This document shows positions 11,967 through 21,764 of a stretch of DNA of 64,000 nucleotides, in pieces. Position numbers and translations under genes: made by a program. The stretch is taken from positions 21,283,501-21,347,500 of the forward strand of contig NC_056755.1 of NCBI RefSeq assembly GCF_018687715.1. Reading direction: 5' to 3'. The notes below the pieces were generated by a model. The model was not told the DNA's origin. It did not search any database and saw nothing but the letters and a program-made list of their open reading frames with translations. Within the stretch, counting starts at the first letter, position 1, and each line of letters starts with the position of its first letter. Source of the DNA: Carya illinoinensis. Taxonomy: Eukaryota; Streptophyta; Magnoliopsida; Fagales; Juglandaceae.

Positions 11967-12029
11967 TTACTTAATATACCAGTTCAAACTATCAATGGCG
12001 AAGATGTTTTCTCAAAAAAAAAAAAAAAA
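11967..12029 (+). other. LINE 3' untranslated tail and poly(A)
   Basis: The piece between the MITE and the end of the LINE. It closes with about 15 A (12014-12029), followed by the probable TSD. Confidence 0.65.
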
Positions 12030-12190
12030 TCAAAGATGGTTGCATTAGTATCAGCCGATCGATATAATAAGAGCAGGAAAATCAAAAGAAATTATAAGGT
12101 GCAGATTCTAAGTGGGAAAAAAGCAGCAAGCTAGTTAGAGTGTTCGAAATGATAAAAGATTCAAATGTCATATCCGTTATTAACAAGTAC

Positions 12191-13037
12191 AAGGTTGTAA
12201 TCGAGCCGAGCCGAGCCGAGTTGAGCCCCTTTTTGACTTGTTGAGCTCGGCTCGACTCAAAATACTCGAGCTCGAGATTCTTTTTAATTCTTTGTTCGAG
12301 CTCGACTTGTTAAGCTAAAATCTCAACACGAGCTCGAGGTCGAGCTCATCCCACAAACGAATTTGAGTCGAGCCGAGCTCGAACTTGAATTTTTTTTAAT
12401 AAAATTTAATAATTAATAAATAAACTAATATTGAATTTATACAACTAACAAGTAGAACTTCTATTATATTATAAAATTTTAAAAAATTTATAAATAATTA
12501 ATATCTAATTAGTTGATATTAATCCAAATTAACAATATATTATATACCTACATATATTATTAATACATACAGTTAATATAATAGCATATATCTATTTCAT
12601 ATATGGTTCCCACCTACTAGTATATGAAATTATTAAATTTTATCAACTAATTATTATACAAATTATAAAATATATCTATGAAGTATATTTACTATATAAA
12701 TATAGGTAATTAGAATACATATTATATATTTAATTATAAAAATGGTATGTTTATATTATTAGCTAATACATATATACATGCATTGTATGTATATATTTAT
12801 CAATATATGAATGAGTTTTAATCGAGTCGAGTTAACGAGTCGACTCGAGCATAAACAAGCGAGCCTAAACGAGTTTTAGCCGAGTCGAGTCTAGTTTTGT
12901 CGGATATGTGTCATTTACAAATCGAACGAGTATCTGCTTTAACGAACAAGCTTTTTTTTCACGAGTCAAGCTCAATTCGAGTTTAAACGAGCGAGTATCG
13001 AACGGGCTATCAAACAGACAAGGTCATTTACAGCCCT
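12191..13037. mobile_element. Non-autonomous hAT-like element (847 bp), 8-bp TSD
   Basis: A perfect 8-bp direct repeat ACAAGTAC flanks it (12183-12190 and 13038-13045). Left terminus AAGGTTGTAATCGA, right terminus (reversed) AGGGCTGTAAATGA: about 10 of 14 match. The first and last ~200 bp are GC-rich and full of GAGCC/CTCGA motifs (GAGCCGAGCCGAGCCGAG at the left), while the middle (12390-12800) is almost pure AT. No transposase frame is present. TSD length and termini fit hAT; it would need an autonomous partner. Confidence 0.85.
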
Positions 13038-13045
13038 ACAAGTAC

Positions 13046-14572
13046 TACACGCAACGCTACGTACGCACGTTGGAAACAAGAAAATAAAAAGTCTCCTGTA
13101 GCCTCACGTGCGTACTTGATTGAGGCGCGTACAATATTGGTTCTTGAGAGCCGCTAACGGGCCTCCTCATTTTTAGTGTTCATTCTTACCGCTTTAGTAT
13201 GCATGTGTTAAAATGTTTAAAAATAAAAATAATAAAAAGTTAAGAGTAATAGAACTCTCGTCCCATACCTACCGAAACCAGACGCCCCATCCAAATTAAT
13301 CAACATAATCCTCCAGCTAATGCAGTCCTACAATAAGCTTTCTTATCTACGTTTTGCTTTCAGGCTCCAGGCTCCTAATACTAAACTTGATTTTGGGTTC
13401 TTTATTTTACCACGTCAATGTCTCTAGTCTCAAAAAAGAGATTGAGCTCTCTAGTCCTACATTAACTTTGCTACTAACGTCGGTCATTAACTTTGCCACA
13501 ACTGATATTGGAGCTTTGCTAACGGTCACAATGTGTTTCATGGCTCAACCTTTGAAACTAGTAGATCTATAAGTTTGTGGAAATATTTTAAGGGCGGTGT
13601 TAATATCATATTTCGTATATTTTTGGCCCATCTAACTTCTTGATCTTGTCACCTACGATTCACCACATTAATTAATAAAATATTAGAATTGCTATATAAT
13701 CTTTTAGACGAAGGATCCGACATGATCTTGACAGGTATTTTTTAAATTAATAATTAATGAAGTATTTTTTAATAATATTATTAATTTTAAAAAAATAAAA
13801 AATGTTAAAAAATATCTTAAATAATAACAACAATAATAAGAATATATGGCTGTAGAGACACTCATAAAATATATTATAATTCCATATGGGGTACAAAACA
13901 TCACCTTTGCTCGGACTCAAAGTTGGTATTATATGACGTAAGATTTGGGACCGCATAGTCAGCTTAATTACTTGGCAAATGATATTTCCACGGCTCCCAC
14001 TAATCGCTCACCTTTTTTTTTTTCTTTATTTTATAATTAGGGAAATATTTTTTAATAATATTATAATTTTTTTTAAAATATTTAAAAGTGTTGAAAAAAT
14101 ACTTATAAAAAAACCAAAAAATAAAAATACTACATGTAACTAATGGTAACACTCAACAATAACTGGAAGCGGCAGATGTAGCACTGTTCTAAACAAAATT
14201 ATTTGTGTTAATATTTTTTTAAAAATAATTATATTTATCATTCTCATACATTACATAGCATAATTTTTTTTTTAAGTTTTTCTATAACAAGTATATGGTG
14301 TAAAGATAATAAATGTAGTTTAATAAGAATAAAATAAAATAAAATATAATATTAAATTATTTAAAAATATTTAAAATGTGTGGTACAGGATAATAATTAG
14401 CATTCATCTTTAAATACTAAAAAAAGTACTACTTCCTTCCAATATATCCATCTAAATTTTGTATCGAATTGATATTTTTTTTAATGATGAAAGAGGTGAG
14501 TATTAATGAATTTGTATTTTTTAATTCTTCTTAATAGTTTAGAATATGTAAACAATGCTTAAAAGAAAGAAA
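13046..14572. other. AT-rich intergenic stretch with two related repeat fragments
   Basis: No gene recognised; the small frame at 13354-13572 resembles nothing. The stretches 13730-13830 and 14040-14125 share a core (TATTTTTTAATAATATTAT plus flanking A/T blocks ending in TTAAAAAATAT-like sequence) and are probably decayed copies of one MITE family. The rest is unassigned. Confidence 0.5.
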
Positions 14573-14577
14573 GAAGG

Positions 14578-16649
14578 TGTGATGACCTGCTTTCGCTTGT
14601 ATTTTCACTGAAATAGTTGTTTTTATTTTAATTAATATATTAGTTTATTTATTTTAATTTATTGCGTTTTAAAATTAGTTTTTAATTTAATTGATGTTGT
14701 GTTTTATTTCTTTTAGTTGTTTACGGTTTTTAATCTCGTTGCGGCGGTTTAGTTTTATTTTCCCAGAATGAGGATTAGACCTCATCTTATTTTCCTACAC
14801 CTCTTTTCCCTTTTTCCTTTTTCTTTTTCCTTTTTCTCTTTTTTCTTTTTTCTTCTTCTTTCTTTTTTTTTTCTTTTTTTTTTCTGTTTCTTCTCCTTCC
14901 TCCCGCGTCGGACGCGACTCTCTCTCTCTCTACCCCTTTCCCCGTCCGTTTCTCTCTCCACCCAGAACCACCGCCGCCGGCCGCCGTGCGGCTCACCGCC
15001 CCCACCGATCGACTCCTCTCCCTCCGGTGCACCTCACCACCAATTCCCAGCCCCATCCGGCCGGCCGTTTGGCCGAAAAACCGCCTTAAAGCCTACACAG
15101 TTTTTGCCTCGATCCGCCGCCGTCGCTCCACCTCCGGCCACCATTTCTTCACCACTTCATCACCGGTCCCTTGCCGTCCTAACCCACCTATTTTCGGCCT
15201 CCAACGACCACCGGAACAGCTCCCACGAGCTAACTTTCCTTTTTGGGAAATCCGACCTCTCTCCGGCGTTTTCGCCGCCACCCACGGCCAACCACCACTT
15301 CCAATAGCTTCACAATCATCCCTAGACCATTCCTTATCAATCCCAAGCCCTGGTTTGTCCCCGTTCAAAAGTAGGTATTTCACAACCCACGGCCACAGTG
15401 AATTTTCACTGTAACGTTGCTTTTTCTCCGCTGTTTGCAACGCCGAGTGTTTTCTAAAATTACCGTATAGCGCTGTAAGTATTTTCCAAACCCTATTTTC
15501 AGATTTAAATATAAATTGCTCATTCAATTTATTTAATTTGCTGGTTGGTTGATTCCAGACTGAGTCCGAGGAGTTCGGGGGTCGGATGGATGGAGGACGA
15601 AGTTGCTTGTTTATTTGATTTATGTTGATTGATTATTTTTGTGCATTGATATGGCATTTATATGGTGCATGCACGTGTATTTTTGTTTAATTGTGAAAAG
15701 CCTGTTTATTGGCGTAAGTGGACTTACGGGTGCGTGTGTATCACGACCCCAAGCCGGGATGGGGTATTATCTCGGTGGAGCTCCTCTGGTCACTCGGGAG
15801 CGGAATAGACTGAGTGATGTCCCCTGAGTTGTCGCTGGGCGACGATGGGAGCGGGGGCTAGGGGTTGCTTGTCTACGAACGCGTCGGGCGCGGAACCGGG
15901 CATCGCCCTACGCATCGACTCCGTGGCCCTTCGCTGGTGAGGGCTAGAGGATGCTTGGCTACGAACACGCGGGGCGTGGAACTGGACATCGCTCGTTAGG
16001 TGTCACATGCGTAGTGGTACTCTGCGGTGTGGCACTGGAGCCAGGGTGTGCGGATGACCCCTAGGGGAGGTCATGGTGCATACGGATAATTATGGTTTTT
16101 GGTTTGAGACGGTTATAGAGGCCAAATGTGACTTTTGGCGTCGTTTTTTGGAAAAGATGTGTTTTTGGGCCAAATGGGATTTTTGGCGTGTGTGGAAAAT
16201 TATGTTTTTTGAGATTTGTGCATTGGGCATGCTTCATGCATTTTGTTTGAGTTCTATGTCTTTTTATCTGGTAGTGTTTGGGTTTTACTTACCTGCGGTA
16301 CCATTTTTGGTTCCGTAGCTTTTGGTGCAGGTTTTGAGGATGAGGAGGAGGAGGAGGCTGAGCCCGAGGATGCGGCTCCACCGGGTTGTTGATGTTATGC
16401 TTTGTTTTTGGTTTAAAACTATGTTAGTGTTTTGTAATATTTTATGTATGTTTTGAACAGTTTGTAATACGTTAAGAAAAATTATGGTACTTAGTTATAT
16501 GACTTTCGTTATCCGCTGCGTGTTTCTTCGTGCACATATGTTGCCTTTGCACACACTTGGCACCCGTCGTTAGGGTGGTGACCTGGGTTGTCACCATCCG
16601 GACGTCTCGATTTCCCCGTGTCCGTGCGTGGGGATTTGGGGGCGTCACA
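14578..16649 (+). repeat. Chromovirus 5' LTR
   Basis: 2072 bp, TGTGATGACC...GGCGTCACA. Contains a pyrimidine-rich block (14805-14885), a C-rich stretch (14900-15350), and a segment with repeated 'GGCTACGAACACG' phrases near 15870 and 15955. The long frames in it are by-products of this composition. Confidence 0.93.
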
Positions 16650-16651
16650 GG

Positions 16652-16663
16652 TGGTATCAGAGC
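16652..16663 (+). promoter_or_regulatory. Primer binding site for initiator-Met tRNA
   Basis: TGGTATCAGAGC, two bases after the 5' LTR, is the standard primer site of Tekay-type chromoviruses. Confidence 0.92.
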
Positions 16664-16953
16664 GGTTTGGCTCTGGGTAAAACCACATGTCCCGTAGGCA
16701 GTACCAGAATGCTTTTAAAGTTGTGTTTTGAAAATTATGTTAAGTAAAGTTATTTGATTTGTTTTAATTGTTTTATTTGTTTTATTTGTTTAAGCTTGTT
16801 TGTTTTTTTTATTTATTTGGTTATGTTTTTGCAAGTTGGTTTCTTTTGTTTTCTGTGATGTGGTGTTGGTCTATGGTTCTGTTTTTGTTTGTTGTTGGTT
16901 TTATTTGTTTTTGTTTTCTGAAAGGGGGTCAAAGGTTGTGGTGACAGGAAAAA

Positions 16954-18166
16954 ATGAGGAGACCAAGGAAATCTACTCAGGAGCCACAGGACAATACCTC
17001 AAGGGATGACTCCATAGCCGAAGCAATACGGCAGATGACGGAGTTTATGCAGCAGAATATTAGGCCACAACAGGCAGGGCCTTAGCCACAAGGAGGACCT
17101 TGGCCACCACAACGGGGTCCCTGGCCACAACAAGGAGGGCCTTGTCCACAGCAAGGAGGGTTTTGGCCACAACCAGGAGGTCCTTGGCCACATCAGGGAG
17201 GGCCTTGGATGTACCCTGGAGGGTCCAATAGCATGGTGCAAGCCGGATGCACCTATGAGCGCTTCCTGGCGCATAGAACCCCACACTTCACTGGAGAAGA
17301 GGATCCACTTCAAGCTGGAAAATGGATCAAAGATCTGGAAAGAACATTTGAGGTGTGTGGTTGCACCGAGGCGCAACAAGTACTTTACGCCAACTATCTC
17401 TTGCAAGGCACTGCGTCTGATTGGTGGGATACCAAGAGGGTGATGCTGGAATCAGAATTGGGGTCTTTCGCTGCTGTGACCTGGTAGCGCTTCAAGAAAG
17501 AGTTTAATGACCGCTTCTTCCCTGCAGCGGTAAGGAAGCAAAAGGCAAGAGAGTTCTCAAATCTGGTCCAAGGGGGTGCGACAGTGGAACAGTACACCCG
17601 GAGATTCATAGAACTTGGGCGATTTGCTCCCCACCTTATCACCACAGAGGAGATGCGAGCTGATCGTTTTCAGGAGGGACTATGTCATGACATATGCCGT
17701 ATGTTGGTCAGCCATCGTATATCCACTTTTCAGGAATTAGTGGATGTGGCCACCCTTGTGGAGCGGGAAAATAATCTGAGTGTGGGCTCCCCTCCAGGCC
17801 ATAAGAGGCGGAGTTTTTCTGGTGAAGGAAGCAGCTCGGGTTCACCCCAGAAATTTGTTCAGCGGACTGGAACTCGACCTCAAAAGTCCTCAGGTGTTCG
17901 TATGGGAGGACGGGTACCAATTTGTGGAGCATGTAATAGAGCTCATGAAGGCGAGTGTCGGGTGAGTAGTGGACCCCAGTGTTACCGGTGCGGCCAAGTG
18001 GGACATATTGCTCTGGATTGCCCCGTTAGAGTTCAAGGAAGCCGTGGAGGTAGACACGGTGGAAGAACCAACCCGAGACAAGCAGTGCAAGCCCGGGTTT
18101 ATACTGTCACACCCAGAGAGGTGGATGATGAGGCGCCAGCGACCCATGATGCTGGAGTAATTACAG
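16954..18166 (+). pseudogene. Chromovirus gag (capsid and nucleocapsid), two nonsense codons
   Basis: Start ATG at 16954 (MRRPRKSTQEPQ). The N-terminal part carries a proline/glutamine/glycine heptad repeat (17086-17213). The Retrotrans_gag core follows (about 17240-17720) with 'FLAHRTPHFTGEEDP' and 'VEQYTRRFIELGRFAPH'. Near the C-terminus is a CCHC knuckle CYRCGQVGHIALDC at about 17980-18025. TAG at 17083-17085 stands where the repeat expects Trp, and a TAG lies at 17485-17487; both are single-base changes and the same frame continues. At 18167 the frame meets a GT that probably starts an intron; unspliced, it ends at TAA 18175-18177. Confidence 0.88.
17086..17213 (+). repeat. 21-bp tandem repeats coding a QQGGPWP heptad in gag
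   Basis: About six imperfect units; translations QGGPWPP, QRGPWPQ, QGGPCPQ, QGGFWPQ, PGGPWPH and QGGPWMY show the pattern. It forms a flexible proline-rich N-terminal region. Confidence 0.8.
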
Positions 18167-18262
18167 GTATGGATTAATTTAATTTTAAGTTGGATTTAAT
18201 TTTTGGTGTATTTGGTTTCTTCTTTGTTTTTTTGGATTTCATGGGTTGTGTGTTTGGTTCAG
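18167..18262 (+). other. Probable 96-nt GT-AG intron between gag and protease
   Basis: The left boundary is ACAG|GTATGG, the right TTGGTTCAG|GAAG. The stretch is T-rich unlike the coding DNA around it and contains an in-frame TAA (18175-18177). Joining the flanks keeps frame and gives the usual continuous link from '...VITG' into the protease. Translated unspliced, it gives a hydrophobic insert unlike any gag or protease. The length is a multiple of 3, so only the stop distinguishes spliced from unspliced products. This could also be a plain insertion; no RNA evidence is available. Confidence 0.6.
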
Positions 18263-21200
18263 GAAGAGTTCGTTTGTATGAGTTTTATGCCTGCACTTTG
18301 TTTGATTTCGGTGCGTCGCAGTCGTTTGTATCTTCCACGTTTGCTCGGGTGTGTAATTTGGTTACGGAACCGTTGCCGAAGTCTATGGTAGTGGCTCTAC
18401 CTGATGGTGAAATGGTGTGGTGTTCCAAGGTTGCTTTGGGATACCCGTTAAATTTTGAGGGAAGGTTCTTGGATGCTGATTTGGTGGTGTTTAAGCTGTT
18501 GGGTTTTGATATCATCCTCGGGATGGATTGGCTATACCGATATTCTGCGAGTATTAATTGCAGAAGTCGGGTAATTAGCTTTCAGCTTCCAGATGGTGAT
18601 TGTCTGGAATTTGCAGGGAGTAAGTTAAAAGAAAAGCCGATAATTATATCAGCAATTCAAGCAAGAAGGGAGATTGCATGGGGAGCGGATGCAATCTTGG
18701 TTCAGATGGTGTCCACGCCGTCCAAGGAGAAGTCTTTGGCAGACATTCCAGTTGTGGAAGAATTTCCCGATGTGTTTGTGGACGACTTGCCCGGACTACC
18801 CCCTGTGCGGGAAATGGAATTTGTTATAGACTTGGAACCTGGAGCGGCTCCTGTGCATAAAGCTCCTTATCGCATGGCACCGGCTGAATTAAAAGAGTTG
18901 AAGACTCAGTTGCAAGAGCTGGTAGAGAAGGGATTTATTCAGCCTAGTACTTCACCGTGGGGTGCACCAGTTTTGTTTGTTAAAAAGAAAGATGGAACCC
19001 TCCGTATGTGCATAGATTATCGGGAATTGAATAAGGTGACCATCAAAAATAAATATCCTCTCCCGCGGATAGATGATTTATTTGATCAGCTTCAAGGAGC
19101 AGCCGTGTTCTCTAAAATTGATCTGAGGTCGGGATACTACCAGCTGAGGATCAGGGACAAGGATGTGCCTAAAACTGCTTTCAAGTCGAGGTATGGGCAT
19201 TATGAATTTAAGGTGATGCCTTTTGGGTTAGCTAATGCCCCTGCAGCTTTCATGGATTTAATGAATCGAGTATTTCGACTTTATCTGGATTCATTTGTGG
19301 TAGTATTCATCGATGATATTTTGATTTATTCCCGAGATGTTGAAGAGCATGTGTATCATCTTCGTCTGGTACTTGGGAAATTGAGAGAACACCAATTGTA
19401 CGTCAAGCTCAGCAAGTGTGAATTCTGGTTGGAAGAAGTTAAATTTCTTGGGTATGTAATTTCCCGAGACGGAGTGGCTGTTGATCCTAGTAAGGTAGAA
19501 GCCATTTTGTCATGGCAGCGCCCGACTACAGTGCGCGAGATCCGGAGTTTCTTGGGGCTGGCTGGGTACTACCGAAGATTTGTGGAGGGATTTGCTCGCC
19601 TATCCGGACCTCTCACAGCTTTGACTCGGAAGAATACAGAATTCGTTTGGTCAGATAAGTGTGAGAGAAGCTTCCAAGAATTAAAGAACAGGTTGACGAC
19701 GGCACCAATGTTAGCGCTCCCAGAACCGCATAAGCCTTTCGTAGTCTTCAGTGATGCATCTAAGTTTGGTTTGGGTTGTGTCCTTATGCAGGAAGGACGG
19801 GTTGTTGCCTATGCATCTCGTCAGCTAAAGGACCACGAGAAGAATTATCCGACGCACGATTTAGAATTGGCTGCTATTGTTTTTGCTCTCAAGATCTGGC
19901 GGCACTTCTTGTATGGGGAAGCTTGTGAGGTATTTACTGATCACAAGAGCTTGAAGCATTTGTTTTCCAAGAAAAATCTGAATATGAGGCAGAGGCGATG
20001 GCTAGAGCTAATCAGTGACTATCAGTGTGAGATCAAGTACCATCCGGGGAAGGCAAATATAGTTGCTGATGCTTTGAGTCGGAAGTCGCACTTGGAAGAT
20101 GAAGTCGAGCCGTCGGATTTGGATTCGCTGATTTATGGGATGAGAAGGCTCCTTATTGAGAGTTCGCAGCAAGAAGAGATTTTATCTTCAGTTCTTGATA
20201 TTCGGGTAACTGATTTTGAAGAATTGAAGACTCTTCAAAGGAAGGATCCGAAGCTGCTGAATATCAGAAAAAGAGTCAGAAAATCTCAAGGGCCGTTGCA
20301 TTATAGCATGGATAAAGATGGGATACTTCGGTTTCGAGATCGCAGAGTGGTCCCCAAAGACTCAGAATTCAAGGAGCGGATCATGGCGGAAGCTCATGTG
20401 GCCCCTTATTCAGTTCATCCTGGCAGTACAAAGATGTATCAGGACTTGAAGAAAAATTACTGGTGGGATGGAATGAAAAAGGATATTGCCCTATATGTTG
20501 AGAAATGCCACACATGCCGTCAAGTGAAGGCCGAACATCAGAGACCTGCAGGTATGCTCCAACCCCTCCCTATTCCCGAGTGGAAATGGGATGACATCAC
20601 GATAGACTTTGTAGTGGGTTTGCAGAGAACGCCTAGTGGGAAAAATTCTATTTGGGTGATTGTTGACCGGTTAACGAAAAGTGCTCATTTCCTGCCTGTT
20701 AATAATACCGACTCTTTGGGTAAGTTGACCCGCTTGTATGTCAAGGAGATAGTGCGGCTGCACGACATACCAAAGAGTATAGTGTCAGATCGAGACCGGA
20801 GGTTCACGTCGCAGTTCTGAAAGAGTTTGCAGACAGCTTTGGGTACTAAGTTGAAGTTCAGTACTGCATATCACCCCAGACAGACGGCCAGTCAGAGCGC
20901 ACAATTCAGACCCTTGAAGACATGTTGCGAGCATGTGTCATGGATTTTCAAGGGAGTTGGGAAAATCATTTGCCGCTCATCGAGTTTGCATATAATAACA
21001 GCTTCCATGCGACCATTTCAGATGGCTCCCTATGAAGCTCTTTATGGGAGGAAGTGTAGGTCGCCCTTGTATTGGGATGAAGTCGGGGAGAGTAGGATAA
21101 TTGGACCCGAAATAATTCAAGAAATGCAAAGCCAAGTCCGGATCATCAGAGATAAAATGGCGGCAGCTCAGAGTCGCTAGAAAAGTTATGCTGATACCAG

Positions 21201-21648
21201 GAGGAGAGAGTTATCTTTTGAAGTTGGTGATTGGGTTTACCTTAAAGTCTCTCCCATGAGAGGTGTTAAGCGTTTTGGTAAGAAGAGGAAGCTAGATCCG
21301 AGGTATGTCGGCCCTTTTCAGATTCTGGAGAAGGTGGGGTCCGTCGCCTATAGAGTTGCCTTGCCCGTATATTTTGGGGATATTCATGATGTCTTCCATG
21401 TATCATCTCTGAAGAAGAGCTTTGGACAGCAAGAGCCACGCTTCGTCGACCCAGCGAGTATTCAGTTGCAACCGAATCTCACTTATGAAGTTGTTCCGTC
21501 GCAGATCATGGATTGGAAGGAGCAACAGTTGAGGTCCAAGACGATACCTTTGGTTAAGGTGGCTTGGGGAGATCCATTAGCACAAGACTTCTCTTGGGAG
21601 CGAGCAGCGGACATGAGGGAGCAGTACCCGTACTTGTTTGAAGGATGA
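18263..21648 (+). pseudogene. Chromovirus pol: protease, RT, RNase H, integrase, chromodomain-like end
   Basis: Protease '[11 protein letters not shown]' (about 18300): the usual DSG triad reads DFG, with the catalytic Asp kept. RT from about 18880 ([14 protein letters not shown]) with catalytic FIDD at about 19305-19320. RNase H: '[14 protein letters not shown]', '[14 protein letters not shown]', '[11 protein letters not shown]'. Integrase: zinc ligands H-x-H-...-C-x2-C (20395-20520), core Asp in '[11 protein letters not shown]' (near 20595) and 'SDRDRRF' (near 20790). TGA at 20818-20820 and a 1-base loss near 20878-20882, compensated by a gain near 21015-21020, put the third catalytic region out of frame. 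TAG at 21178-21180. The C-terminus ('LRSKTIPLVKVAWGD') is chromodomain-like, as in Tekay. Natural stop TGA at 21646-21648. Confidence 0.9.
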
Positions 21649-21764
21649 AGGTATGTATCTTAATCTTGGTCACAGATGGTTTGTGTGTTTTTTTCAGGCT
21701 TCTTTCAGTTGGTGGTTGATCTTGCAAATTTCGAGGACGAAATTTGTTTTTAAGGAGGGGAGGA
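21649..21764 (+). other. Chromovirus 3' untranslated region with polypurine tract
   Basis: The short stretch between pol and the 3' LTR includes 'TTCGAGGACGAAATTTG', a typical plant Gypsy phrase, and ends with the purine tract AAGGAGGGGAGGA at 21752-21764, the plus-strand primer. Confidence 0.85.

Larger units (their letters stand above)
1031..12029 (+). mobile_element. L1-type LINE, near full length, split by a Copia element and a MITE
   Basis: A non-LTR retrotransposon with ORF1 (RNA-binding, zinc knuckle) and ORF2 (endonuclease, reverse transcriptase, zf-RVT, RNase H) in the expected order. The 3' end is a poly(A) run at about 12014-12029. It is followed by AATCAAAGA (to 12036), and the same 9 bases lie at 1022-1030 just before the first LINE-like sequence, so they are probably the TSD. 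Two later insertions interrupt it: Copia 2732-7435 and a MITE 11352-11966. Without them and their TSD copies the LINE is about 5.7 kb, normal for a plant L1. All ORFs are broken, so it is inactive. The 5' boundary rests only on the short TSD. Confidence 0.8.

Noticed and set aside
13354..13572. 72-residue frame in the spacer
   Set aside because: No recognisable feature, composition like the surrounding non-coding DNA.
14768..15414. Overlapping frames of 140-180 residues in the chromovirus LTR, repeated at 21955-22607
   Set aside because: Ser/Pro/Phe-rich translations of a pyrimidine- and C-rich LTR. They are present in both LTRs only because LTRs are copies, and differ between frames without a protein pattern.
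16073..16318. 81-residue frame (also at 23266-23511)
   Set aside because: Lies in both LTRs; Trp/Phe-rich translation of GT-rich LTR sequence, no protein similarity recognised.
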